DNA of 9,530 nucleotides from Proteobacteria bacterium UBA7415 (GCA_002470515.1 DKML01000025.1:1-9530); one strand, 5' to 3'; shown: positions 1 to 7,095, counted from the first letter of the stretch. The notes: generated by a model from the sequence alone, not told the origin. Made by a program: numbers and translations.

Positions 1-301
1 ACACAGGAAGGTTGCTCGCGCTGTGTCTGTTTACCGAGAAACGATAAAAACAATGTTCGTTATAAATAACCCCATTCTGGCGCTGTTGGTACTTTGAGAC
101 CCTTAAAGAACAGGGGTCGCAGCATTGTTCTAGCTACAGAGTAATATTGCCGTTTCATTCATCACCATAAGAATCGAGGAGCAAAGCGAGCAAATCGCGA
201 CGCCTGCCCAATATACGCCCAATATGAGAAGCCGAATCGCTAAAACAGCTTATTCAAAGACGTTATCTATCTTGTAAGTGTTTGATTTTGATATGGAATA
301 T
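1..301. other. Gene-free left flank beside the tRNA
   Basis: I see no supportable coding region on either strand of this stretch; stops are frequent in all frames and no protein motif is recognisable. It lies downstream (3') of the minus-strand tRNA, a place where mobile elements often integrate, but no integrase and no second copy of the tRNA 3' end is visible in the window. It contains a 6-bp inverted repeat at the very edge (ACACAG at 1-6, CTGTGT at 21-26), a small palindrome GTTATAAATAAC at 59-70, a weak GACCC/GGGTC stem at 98-118, and a short direct repeat at 206-227. None of these is enough to assign a function. Confidence 0.5.
206..227. repeat. Short tandem repeat, 2 x 11 bp
   Basis: GCCCAATATAC (206-216) is followed at once by GCCCAATATGA (217-227), so the first nine bases are identical in both copies. 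It lies in the non-coding flank downstream of the tRNA. Two copies this short could arise by chance slippage; no function is inferred. Confidence 0.5.
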
Positions 302-378
302 TGGTGGTTATGGGTGGACTTGAACCACCGACCCCAGCATTATGAATGCTGTGCTCTAACCAACTGAGCTACATAACC
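302..378 (-). tRNA. tRNA-Met (anticodon CAU), CCA encoded
   Basis: Read on the minus strand this folds as a full cloverleaf. The acceptor stem GGTTATG (378-372) pairs with CATAACC (312-306), followed by discriminator A and an encoded CCA (304-302). The D arm contains AGCTCAGTTGGTTAGAGC. The anticodon stem CAGCA/TGCTG encloses loop TTCATAA with anticodon CAT (344-342). The T arm contains GGTTCAAGTCC. The perfect G1-C72 pair argues against an initiator tRNA, which has a mismatch there. The anticodon stem and variable loop resemble elongator tRNA-Met. The main alternative is tRNA-Ile2, whose CAU is modified to lysidine; its T arm is also similar, so Met is favoured but not certain. It is not part of the hut operon, having its own promoter 45 nt upstream. 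Confidence 0.93.
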
Positions 379-422
379 ATTTCAATAAAAGTCGTAAAAA
401 CGAGCGTTTTCAGAGAAGCGAG

Positions 423-451
423 AAAATACACTTGCCGTGCGATTCAGTCAA
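423..451 (-). promoter_or_regulatory. Predicted sigma70 promoter of the tRNA
   Basis: On the minus strand TTGACT (451-446, five of six matches to the -35 consensus) is separated by exactly 17 nt from TATTTT (428-423, four of six matches to the -10). The expected start of transcription is near 416, giving a leader of about 38 nt before the mature tRNA 5' end at 378. Spacing and position fit a stable-RNA promoter. Confidence 0.6.
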
Positions 452-458
452 GCTTCTC

Positions 459-476
459 AGTGCACTTTAGTACACT
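459..476 (-). terminator. Hairpin directly after the SDR stop codon (possible 3' end)
   Basis: Immediately after the SDR stop codon (479-477), the minus-strand transcript reads AGTGTAC, loop TAAA, GTGCACT. This forms a 7-bp stem with one G-U wobble and a 4-nt loop. On the plus strand the same position is a C-A mismatch, so the structure favours the minus-strand RNA, as expected for the end of the hutF-hutH-deformylase-SDR transcript. There is no following run of T, so it is not a textbook intrinsic terminator; it may instead protect the 3' end. A second, AT-rich stem (397-410, AAAAC/GTTTT followed by T on the minus strand) lies further on but inside the tRNA leader. Confidence 0.4.
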
Positions 477-1289
477 TTACTTATCAAATATTTTGGCGAA
501 ATTCATTTTGCCATCTTCATCAATAAGCGTTTTTCGATATCGCTGCATTCCGCCAATCCATCTGTCGGAGTCGCTGGCGCGGTGCATCATATAATCGCGC
601 ACTTCTGGGTGCGGTGTGATTAGGAATACTTCGTTCTCGATTGCCTCTAATACGCACTGTGCGCATTCCTCAGCACTGAGCACTCCAGGCATGGGCTTGG
701 CGCGCTGTTCGTCAGATATCATTAAGATGTTGGTATTCACGTATTGAGGGCAAAGCACCGATACTTTAATGCCGTCGTCGCCGTGTGTTATAGCCAAAGA
801 CTCGGCAAAGGCTACGGCAGCGTGCTTAGTAACCGTGTAAGCCGCATCACCTATTTGTGACAAAAGACCTGCGGCCGATGCAGTACTCATTAGGTACCCG
901 CTACCGCGTTCAATCATTTTTGGAAGCAACGCGCGCGACGCATAAACGTGCGCCATTACGTGCACATCCCAATTTTTTTGCCATACGTCGTTGCTGGCTG
1001 ATGCAGCATGGCCAGGCTCGCCTACGCCAAAGCCTGCATTTGAGCAGAAAAGATCCACGTGGCCAAAATGATCTTCGGCTTGTTTAACCAAACTTTGGAC
1101 TGCGCTTTCGTTACTTACGTCGCATTGAACTGCGAACCCACCAATTTCATTAGCAACTTCTTGAGCCGCCTCTAGGTTGAGATCAGACACCAACACATTA
1201 GCGACTTGCTGAGCAAACAAACGACACATCGCTGCGCCAATACCACCGGCACCGCCAGTAACTACTACATTCTTATTCTCTAACTTCAT
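477..1289 (-). CDS. Short-chain dehydrogenase/reductase (SDR) family oxidoreductase
   Basis: A 270-residue classical SDR, full length for the family. The Rossmann cofactor motif TGGAGGIG is at residues 11-18, and Asp36 after the second strand suggests NAD(H) preference. NAG is at 84-86. The catalytic set is Ser138, Tyr151 and Lys155 (YTVTK). The position usually held by the fourth catalytic residue, Asn, in the pattern WDVNV, reads WDVHV here (His110). The substrate cannot be told from sequence. It is the last gene of the leftward hut arm, 68 nt after the deformylase, so it may be co-transcribed, but no SDR step is known in histidine degradation. A weak Shine-Dalgarno AGAG lies about 8 nt before ATG 1289, partly inside a GAGCGCTC palindrome (1293-1300). 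A hairpin follows the stop. An independent housekeeping or lipid/alcohol dehydrogenase role is equally possible. Confidence 0.93.
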   Translation of the reverse strand: MKLENKNVVVTGGAGGIGAAMCRLFAQQVANVLVSDLNLEAAQEVANEIGGFAVQCDVSNESAVQSLVKQAEDHFGHVDLFCSNAGFGVGEPGHAASASNDVWQKNWDVHVMAHVYASRALLPKMIERGSGYLMSTASAAGLLSQIGDAAYTVTKHAAVAFAESLAITHGDDGIKVSVLCPQYVNTNILMISDEQRAKPMPGVLSAEECAQCVLEAIENEVFLITPHPEVRDYMMHRASDSDRWIGGMQRYRKTLIDEDGKMNFAKIFDK

Positions 1290-1322
1290 GGTGAGCGCTC
1301 TTTTGTGAAGGCATGGTTAACG

Positions 1323-1358
1323 GAAACGGATTCTTTTATATCACAAAGTGATCGTTTC
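1323..1358 (-). other. Hairpin between deformylase and SDR genes
   Basis: ATCAC (1340-1344), loop AAA, GTGAT (1348-1352) form a perfect 5-bp stem. This is flanked by a second complementary pair, GAAACG (1323-1328) and CGTTTC (1353-1358), the latter touching the deformylase stop codon. The two stems would stack with an 11-nt bulge on one side. Neither strand shows a following T run, so a partial terminator, processing site or attenuator that lowers SDR expression are all possible; function is inferred from position only. Confidence 0.35.
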
Positions 1359-1933
1359 TATGCACCCCACTTATCTACCAGCGCCTGCACTTGCTCGGCG
1401 AATTCTTTCTGTTTGAATTCTTGAAACACTTTCCACGAACAAAACGAACTCATGTCAGTCACTCGGTTTGGAAAAAGCAGGCCATCGAGGTGATCGTATT
1501 CATGCTGCCAAGTGCAGGCCGAATAACCACGGATAGTCTGCTGCACAGCCTTACCAGTCTGGTCTAAGTAATCAACCTGAATCTCAACGTGCCGATCTAC
1601 ATTGGCGCGCATTTGCGGTACCGACAAACAGCCCTCGTTTGATACGAACGTTTCGTCACTTAGAAACTTAATGCTCGGGTTGATGATAATAGTTAAAGGC
1701 ACCTTAGGCTTATAGGGGTAACGCGGATTGTTACCTACTTCAATTACAAACATCCGCTTTGGTATACCTATTTGATTTGCCGCAATACCTGCGCCATTGG
1801 CGTCGCGCATGGTGTCGATCATGTCTTGAATCTCGCCTTGGATTTCAGGCGAATTGATTGTGCCTACATCTACTTCATCAGCGCGCGCCGCTAGAATTGG
1901 ATGTCCAATCGTTAGTATTTCTTTTACTGCCAT
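1358..1933 (-). CDS. def: Peptide deformylase family protein in the hut operon
   Basis: A 191-residue protein with all three peptide deformylase motifs. Motif 1 is GAGIAANQ (residues 47-54), with Asn in the place usually held by Pro. Motif 2 is EGCLS (100-104, metal ligand Cys102). Motif 3 is HEYDH (144-148, metal ligands His144 and His148, catalytic Glu145). The metal site is therefore complete. Family members remove formate from N-formyl-methionine at new protein ends. The C-terminal half (LDGLLFPNRVTDMSSF) looks more like type 1A enzymes than the housekeeping Def, and the gene is not beside fmt, so a secondary paralogue is likely. It starts 36 nt after hutH, with a good Shine-Dalgarno AAGGG 8 nt before ATG 1933. 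Its position suggests, but does not prove, a role in deformylating N-formylglutamate made by HutF. Confidence 0.93.
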   Translation of the reverse strand: MAVKEILTIGHPILAARADEVDVGTINSPEIQGEIQDMIDTMRDANGAGIAANQIGIPKRMFVIEVGNNPRYPYKPKVPLTIIINPSIKFLSDETFVSNEGCLSVPQMRANVDRHVEIQVDYLDQTGKAVQQTIRGYSACTWQHEYDHLDGLLFPNRVTDMSSFCSWKVFQEFKQKEFAEQVQALVDKWGA

Positions 1934-1969
1934 CGTCGTTGCCCTTATGTTTTTTTAAAAACGAAAGAT

Positions 1970-3496
1970 CTACTGACCTTCAATATAACTATTAACCCAA
2001 CCATCAAATGAGTTGGCTCGGATCAACTGCTCAATCGCTTCTAGGTCAGGCTGAAAGTATCGGTCGTGGTCCCAATACGCGGCCACTGTTCTTACTTTGT
2101 CCCAATAACCCTCTAACTGTTTGTTGGATTTTAAAGGCCTGCGTAACTCAATTCCTTGGCAGGCTCCCAACAACTCAATAGCAACGATGTAACGCGTATT
2201 CAAATTCATATCAGTTAAACGGCGCGCTGCAAAGGTTGCCATGCTTACATGATCTTCTTGGTTTGCTGAGGTCGGCAAGCTGTCAACGCTGGCTGGATGC
2301 GCGCGACTTTTGTTTTCGCTCGCTAGCGCGGCAGCCGTAACTTGAGCAATCATGAAGCCGCTATTTACGCCTGCATCTTCAACTAAGAATGCGGGTAGTT
2401 GGCTCATTTGAGAATCAAGCAACAACGCCATTCGTCGTTCAGACATAGCGCCAATCTCTGCAATGGCGAGCGCCATATTGTCGGCAGCAAACGCAATTGG
2501 TTGCGCGTGAAAGTTTCCGCCGGACAAAATTTCGCCTTCTTCTACAAAGATTAGAGGGTTGTCGGATACAGCATTGGCTTCAATCTCGATAATAGCCGCG
2601 GCATTTCGTAACTGATCTAAACACGCGCCCATAACTTGTGGCTGGCATCTTAATGAATACGGGTCTTGTACTTTGTCGCAATCAGCGTGGGAATTCGCAA
2701 TCTCGCTGTCTTGTAATAGTGCGCGATAAACCTCTGCGGTTTTTATTTGCCCTGGCTGCCCGCGTACTTGCTGAATACGCGGATCGAAAGGTGTGCGCGA
2801 TCCTAATGCCGCCTCTACCGTAAGGCTACCCGCAACTAGTGCGGCGTTCATGTTCTGTTCGGCTTCGAACAAACCCTTTAGCGCTAACGCAGTAGACACT
2901 TGCGTACCGTTCAGCAAAGCCAAGCCTTCTTTAGCCGTGAGTTGTAAATGCTCCAAGCCTAGTTTTTTAAAGGCGTCTTTACTCGACAAATACTCACCGT
3001 TTAAATGTACCTTACCTTCGCCAATAATCGGCAGGCTCATGTGCGCTAACGGTGCAAGGTCGCCTGATGCACCCACCGAACCTTTTTCAGGTATCGCTGG
3101 CAATACATCGTTATTGAGCATAGAAATCAGTAACTCAAGCACTACGCTTCTTATTCCAGATACGCCACGCGATAATCCGTTAATTTTTAACATCAAAATT
3201 AAACGCACTGTCTGGTCGTCGAGGTAAGCACCTACGCCCGTTGCGTGCGACAAAATTAAGTTGTGTTGCAACTCGCTAAGCAGCTCGGGTTCGATATGCT
3301 TTTGAGCTAAACGGCCAAAGCCTGTATTTACCCCATAAACGATCTCGCCGCTGTCCACCGTCTTTTTAACCAGAGCTTGCGCCACTTGAATAGTTTTCCA
3401 AGTGTCTGCGCCCAGCTTTAATTGAACACCGTTAAAGTAAACATCGCGCATTTTGGCAAGACTGAGTTCGCCGGGTACTAGAGTAAATTTTTTCAT
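1970..3496 (-). CDS. hutH: Histidine ammonia-lyase (histidase)
   Basis: Catalyses the first step of histidine degradation, L-histidine to urocanate plus ammonia, in the cytoplasm. At 508 residues it matches the family length. The self-processing triad Ala143-Ser144-Gly145 (in [13 protein letters not shown]), which forms the MIO electrophile, is intact. Other active-site landmarks are Tyr54 in YGVNTGFG, Asn196 in LLNGTQ, Gln277, Tyr280 and Arg283 in [11 protein letters not shown]. The start [17 protein letters not shown] aligns with the usual N-terminus, so ATG 3496 is credible although no clear Shine-Dalgarno precedes it. It begins 30 nt after hutF and is followed 36 nt later by the deformylase, all on the minus strand, so it should be expressed from the hutF promoter under HutC control. 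Confidence 0.98.
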   Translation of the reverse strand: MKKFTLVPGELSLAKMRDVYFNGVQLKLGADTWKTIQVAQALVKKTVDSGEIVYGVNTGFGRLAQKHIEPELLSELQHNLILSHATGVGAYLDDQTVRLILMLKINGLSRGVSGIRSVVLELLISMLNNDVLPAIPEKGSVGASGDLAPLAHMSLPIIGEGKVHLNGEYLSSKDAFKKLGLEHLQLTAKEGLALLNGTQVSTALALKGLFEAEQNMNAALVAGSLTVEAALGSRTPFDPRIQQVRGQPGQIKTAEVYRALLQDSEIANSHADCDKVQDPYSLRCQPQVMGACLDQLRNAAAIIEIEANAVSDNPLIFVEEGEILSGGNFHAQPIAFAADNMALAIAEIGAMSERRMALLLDSQMSQLPAFLVEDAGVNSGFMIAQVTAAALASENKSRAHPASVDSLPTSANQEDHVSMATFAARRLTDMNLNTRYIVAIELLGACQGIELRRPLKSNKQLEGYWDKVRTVAAYWDHDRYFQPDLEAIEQLIRANSFDGWVNSYIEGQ

Positions 3497-3526
3497 AATG
3501 AGTTTTTATTATTTTGGGTTAGTTCT

Positions 3527-4906
3527 TTACATGTTACGCAGTTCTTTAAGCGTTTGTCTAAACGCCTTATTAATACTTTCTTGCTGTGCATGTGCACCAT
3601 TACTGATTACCTGTTTGCCGCCCACATAGACATCTTTAATTGGGTTAGCGTTGCCTGAGAATATCCAGCTGTCGATTATTTCGTCTTGCTCCTTAGCCAC
3701 CAACAACGGATGCTCGGAATCCAACACCACAAAATCAGCGCGCATACCAACGGCTATCGAACCACTGTTTTGTCCGCAAGCTTGTGCCCCGCCTTTAAGC
3801 GCCACGTCAAACAGAGTACGACCTGTGTTGCGGTTTGCTCCACCGGCTAATTGATTACGTGACTTGTGCATAAGGCGCTGCCCATATTCAAACCAACGCA
3901 ATTCTTCTACTGGCGAGGTTGAAATGTGGCTGTCTGAACCAATGCCTAGTGCGCCGCCCGCCGCTAGATATTCTGTGGCGTTAAAAAAGCCATCACCTAG
4001 ATTGGCTTCGGTAGTTGGGCATAAGCCAGCGACTGCACCGCTTTGGGCTAAACGCAATGTCTCGCTGTCGCTCATATGTGTTGCATGAACCAAGCACCAG
4101 CGTTTATCAACATCAAAACTATCTAAGCAGTAATCAACTGGGCGTGCGCCTGACCATTTAATACAGTCTTCAATTTCTTTTACTTGTTCGGCAATATGAA
4201 TATGTATTGGTGCGCTTTGACCGGCCAACCCTTGCATACCGTCTACGCCCGCCAACACTTCGCCAAAGGCTTGTTTACTGGTAGCCCTTAGCGAGTGCCC
4301 AGCTACGCCCACATTTGTATTGGCATCGCCTTTGCAGTGTTCACTTAATGACTCAACTATTCTTAAAAAGTCTTCTGGCTTATTGTAAAAGCGAGCTTGC
4401 TGCGCGCTAATCGCCTGTTCGCCAAAGCCACCAAACTGGTAGTGTACCGGCAGGTTGGTTATACCAATCCCGACATGTCGAGCAGCCTCTAGCGTTTGCA
4501 ACGACATCTCGGCTGGATTGTCGTATCCGCGCCCATCTTGCTGGTGATGCAAATATTGAAATTCAGCAACGCGTGTGTAGCCCGTACTCAACATCTCTAA
4601 ATAAAGCTGAGATGCAATCGCCAACAAATGTCTAGGCTGCATTGCATCTAAAAAGGCGTACATGGTCTTGCGCCATGTCCAAAAACTATCGGGTGTATCG
4701 CCTGCTCGTTCTGCAAGTCCTGCCATAGCACGTTGATGCGCGTGCGAGTGCAGATTACTTAAGCCTGGAACAAGTACCCCGGGTTGCGCGCCATTCACTC
4801 CTGTTTCAATCGCCACAATGTCACCTCGGTCATTAACCGAAACGGCAACATTGTGCGCCCAGCCAGTCGAGAGCAATGCAGTCTGATAAATGAGTTTAGT
4901 GGCCAA
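3527..4906 (-). CDS. hutF: Formimidoylglutamate deiminase
   Basis: An amidohydrolase that converts N-formimino-L-glutamate to N-formyl-L-glutamate and ammonia, the first step of the two-step HutF/HutG branch. Numbered from TTG 4906 it has 459 residues, near the family's roughly 450. Metal and active-site residues are visible: His53 and His55 in NLHSHAHQRAMAG, His237 in HIHIAEQ, the HATH motif 274-277, and Asp325 in GSDSH. The sequence MAGLAERAGDTPDSFWTWR is characteristic of HutF. The reading frame stays open to another TTG at 4996, but those extra 30 residues look non-coding, and that codon lies at the edge of the HutC operator and upstream of the predicted transcription start, so TTG 4906 is preferred. 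Its Shine-Dalgarno is poor (GAGA about 12 nt upstream). First gene of the leftward operon. Confidence 0.95.
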   Translation of the reverse strand: MATKLIYQTALLSTGWAHNVAVSVNDRGDIVAIETGVNGAQPGVLVPGLSNLHSHAHQRAMAGLAERAGDTPDSFWTWRKTMYAFLDAMQPRHLLAIASQLYLEMLSTGYTRVAEFQYLHHQQDGRGYDNPAEMSLQTLEAARHVGIGITNLPVHYQFGGFGEQAISAQQARFYNKPEDFLRIVESLSEHCKGDANTNVGVAGHSLRATSKQAFGEVLAGVDGMQGLAGQSAPIHIHIAEQVKEIEDCIKWSGARPVDYCLDSFDVDKRWCLVHATHMSDSETLRLAQSGAVAGLCPTTEANLGDGFFNATEYLAAGGALGIGSDSHISTSPVEELRWFEYGQRLMHKSRNQLAGGANRNTGRTLFDVALKGGAQACGQNSGSIAVGMRADFVVLDSEHPLLVAKEQDEIIDSWIFSGNANPIKDVYVGGKQVISNGAHAQQESINKAFRQTLKELRNM

Positions 4907-4980
4907 TGGCGTAATACGTCTCAGTAAAAAGGTGTAAAACCCACAGCAGTATCTGCGCTGGGGCGCGTTTTGATGTGCTG

Positions 4981-5009
4981 AGTATAGAGAACTCAACTTG
5001 TATATACAA
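4981..5009 (-). promoter_or_regulatory. Predicted promoter of the hutF-hutH arm
   Basis: On the minus strand TTGTAT (5009-5004, three of six -35 matches) is exactly 17 nt from TATACT (4986-4981, five of six -10 matches). The expected transcription start is near 4974, leaving a leader of about 68 nt before the preferred hutF start. The -35 element lies inside the 16-bp HutC palindrome, so repressor binding would block polymerase directly, and the weak -35 suits a regulated promoter. Confidence 0.5.
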
Positions 5010-5011
5010 GT
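4996..5011. promoter_or_regulatory. HutC operator (16-bp perfect palindrome)
   Basis: ACTTGTATATACAAGT is a perfect inverted repeat, the only one of this kind I found in the window. It contains the TGTA-N2-TACA core reported for HutC-type GntR repressors in Pseudomonas and enteric hut operons. It lies in the divergent hutF/hutI intergenic region and overlaps the predicted hutF -35. One site may control both arms. Binding by the HutC encoded at 6352-7095 is inferred from the match and the location. Confidence 0.85.
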
Positions 5012-5098
5012 GATCTGAATTGTGTTTAAATCCCTGCATCATGAGATTTTCGTAAGCTCACAAAAACATTTGAACTGATTAGCTATACAGCCAACGCA
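5012..5098 (+). promoter_or_regulatory. hutI upstream region, rightward promoter not resolved
   Basis: The promoter of hutI-hutC-hutU must lie here or in the adjoining operator, but no pair of elements is convincing. Candidate pieces are TTTAAA (5025-5030), 20 nt from the operator's TTGTAT, and TATACA (5084-5089), which has no -35 at proper distance. If the latter were used, transcription would start almost at the hutI ATG. No Shine-Dalgarno is visible before hutI. Confidence 0.35.
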
Positions 5099-6355
5099 AT
5101 GTCTAATTCAACACCAACATTACCGCCATTCGATACACTCTGGTACAACGCCGAGCTGGCGACTATGCGTGCAGATGATGCAAACGGATTGATAGACTAT
5201 GGCTTGATAAGTAAGGGCGCGATTGCCGTTCAAGATGGAAAAATTGTCTGGATTGGCGAAACTCAAGACATCCAAGACGCAGTAGATGCGAACCAAGCTA
5301 AGACTCTCGATTGCCAAGGCCGTCTGGTTACGCCTGGCTTAATCGACTGCCATACGCATCTTGTGTATGGCGGCGACCGTACCAAAGAATTTGAACTGCG
5401 TTTAAACGGCGCGACGTATTCCGAAATTGCGGCGGCCGGTGGCGGCATTGTTTCTACCGTAGCGGCTACTCGGGCCAGCACAGCAGACGAACTCTTTGAC
5501 TCTGCGAAAAATCGACTTGCTACCTTCATGGCCGAAGGCGTTACTACGGTCGAGATTAAGTCTGGCTACGGCTTGGATTTAGACAACGAACTTAAGATGC
5601 TCAGCGTTGCACGTAAACTCGGCGAGCAATTGCCAATTAACGTGACCACTACATTTCTTGGGGCGCACACGACGCCACCTGAATATAAAGATAACTCAGA
5701 CGCCTATATTGATTTGGTGTGTGACCAAATGATCCCTGCTGTCGCGGCTAAGGGGCTTGCCGACAGCGTTGATGCCTTTTGCGAAAACATTGCGTTTAGC
5801 GCACAACAAGTGCAACGGGTTTTTCAAGCGGCGCAGAAACACGGCTTAGCAATTAAACTACATGCCGAGCAACTCAGCGATCAGAAAGGAGCAGTACTTG
5901 CAGCCTCAATGGGTGCTCAATCGGTTGACCACATTGAGTTCTTAAACGAAGGCGATGTTGCAGCCGTTAAGGCCAGCGGAACGATAGCGGTACTCTTACC
6001 GGGCGCTTTTTATTTTTTACGCGAAACTCAATTACCACCAATACCTGCTTTGCGCCAACACAGAGTGCCCATAGCCATCGCCAGCGACAGCAACCCAGGT
6101 AGCTCACCCGTGAGCTCTCTACTATTGATGTTGAGCATGGCGTGTACGTTATTTAAGTTGACCCCGGCTGAGGCGCTCGCAGGCGTAACCCGTAATGCTG
6201 CGAAAGCACTCGGGCTCGACCATCAAATAGGCACGCTTGAAGTCGGCAAACACGCGGACATGGTGTTGTGGAATACCACCGACCCTGCCGCTCTAAGCTA
6301 TCGTATTGGCGACAACCCTTGCCAAACAGTTATGTTTAAAGGGTCTGTTCGATGA
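5099..6355 (+). CDS. hutI: Imidazolonepropionase
   Basis: A cytoplasmic metal-dependent amidohydrolase that opens the ring of 4-imidazolone-5-propanoate to give N-formimino-L-glutamate, the third step of the pathway. The 418 residues are slightly longer than the usual about 400 because of a dozen N-terminal residues. Landmarks are the HxH metal site His85/His87 in VTPGLIDCHTHLVYGGDR, KSGYGLD (154-160), FLGAHTTPPEY (186-196), His255 in KLHAEQLSD, His278 in SVDHIEFL, and Asp330 in IASDSNPGSSP. The family's typical start aligns at TLWYNAELATM with no Met between it and ATG 5099, which supports this start even though no Shine-Dalgarno is seen. First gene of the rightward arm; its stop codon overlaps the hutC start. 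Confidence 0.98.
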   Translation: MSNSTPTLPPFDTLWYNAELATMRADDANGLIDYGLISKGAIAVQDGKIVWIGETQDIQDAVDANQAKTLDCQGRLVTPGLIDCHTHLVYGGDRTKEFELRLNGATYSEIAAAGGGIVSTVAATRASTADELFDSAKNRLATFMAEGVTTVEIKSGYGLDLDNELKMLSVARKLGEQLPINVTTTFLGAHTTPPEYKDNSDAYIDLVCDQMIPAVAAKGLADSVDAFCENIAFSAQQVQRVFQAAQKHGLAIKLHAEQLSDQKGAVLAASMGAQSVDHIEFLNEGDVAAVKASGTIAVLLPGAFYFLRETQLPPIPALRQHRVPIAIASDSNPGSSPVSSLLLMLSMACTLFKLTPAEALAGVTRNAAKALGLDHQIGTLEVGKHADMVLWNTTDPAALSYRIGDNPCQTVMFKGSVR

Positions 6356-7095
6356 ACTCTAGACTCGTTACTATTAAGCTGTCTGGCGACAAAGGCACGC
6401 CTGTTTATCAACAGATTAAAGATGCTATTCGCGCCAAAATGCAATCTGGTGAGTGGCAAGCGGGTAAGATGATTCCATCTGAGAATCAATTGGCCGACAG
6501 CCTCAATGCCAGCCGCATGACCATTAATCGCTCGCTACGTGAACTCACCGCCGAAGGACTACTAAAGCGTGTACACGGCTTAGGTACGTTTGTAGCCGAA
6601 CCACCACGCCATGCGCATTTGGTGAAGTTGGTATCAATAAGCGACGAAATCAAACAACAAGGCAAACAGCACAGCTCGCAATTATTGAGCGTGGAAACAG
6701 TTATCAGCGATGCCGAGCTGAGCGAACGCATGCAGCTGGCTGAAAAAACACCAGTGTACAAAGTCGTACTGGTGCATTCACAAGATAGCGTGCCGATTCA
6801 AATTGAAATTAGATACGTTAACCCAGAGCTTGTGCCTGATTTTTTAGAGGTGGATTTTACCGAGACTACTCCAGCCGAACATCTGATTAAGAGCATTCGC
6901 CCTGACGAGCTAGAACATATCGTACAAGCCATTATGCCAAGCACGTTTATTGCCGAACACTTAGACATACCGGCCACCGAGCCCTGCTTAAAATTACGCC
7001 GCCGCACGTTTAAAGGTCAGCGTGTAGTGACTGCAGTCGACTTAGTGTATCCGTCTAGCCGCTATGACTTAGGGGCGCGGTACGCTCCGTCATAA
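6352..7095 (+). CDS. hutC: Histidine utilisation repressor, GntR family (HutC subfamily)
   Basis: A 247-residue transcription factor with an N-terminal winged helix-turn-helix (about residues 17-85; [10 protein letters not shown] at the first helix, recognition helix near [12 protein letters not shown] at 54-65, wing GLGTF at 76-80). A UTRA ligand domain follows (about 95-240, including [14 protein letters not shown] and LKLRRRTF). Known HutC proteins repress hut genes and are released by urocanate; the same is inferred here, acting on the palindrome at 4996-5011. The start ATG overlaps the hutI stop as ATGA (6352-6355), with Shine-Dalgarno AAGGG at 6339-6343 inside hutI, 8 nt upstream, so translation is probably coupled. 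Lying downstream of its own target promoter, HutC should repress itself. hutU follows after 55 nt. Confidence 0.97.
   Translation: MNSRLVTIKLSGDKGTPVYQQIKDAIRAKMQSGEWQAGKMIPSENQLADSLNASRMTINRSLRELTAEGLLKRVHGLGTFVAEPPRHAHLVKLVSISDEIKQQGKQHSSQLLSVETVISDAELSERMQLAEKTPVYKVVLVHSQDSVPIQIEIRYVNPELVPDFLEVDFTETTPAEHLIKSIRPDELEHIVQAIMPSTFIAEHLDIPATEPCLKLRRRTFKGQRVVTAVDLVYPSSRYDLGARYAPS

Noticed and set aside
346..594. Plus-strand open frame of 82 codons
   Set aside because: It overlaps the tRNA and the 3' end of the SDR gene in antisense, has no Shine-Dalgarno and no recognisable motif.
2793..3227. Plus-strand open frame of 144 codons inside hutH
   Set aside because: Antisense shadow of the MIO-containing region of histidase; no independent evidence of coding.
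4907..4996. 30-codon N-terminal extension of hutF from TTG 4996
   Set aside because: It starts in the operator, upstream of the predicted transcription start, and lacks similarity to HutF N-termini.
5046..5063. CRP-like site (TGTGA half on the minus strand)
   Set aside because: Only one half matches the TGTGA-N6-TCACA pattern; the other half has two of five matches.
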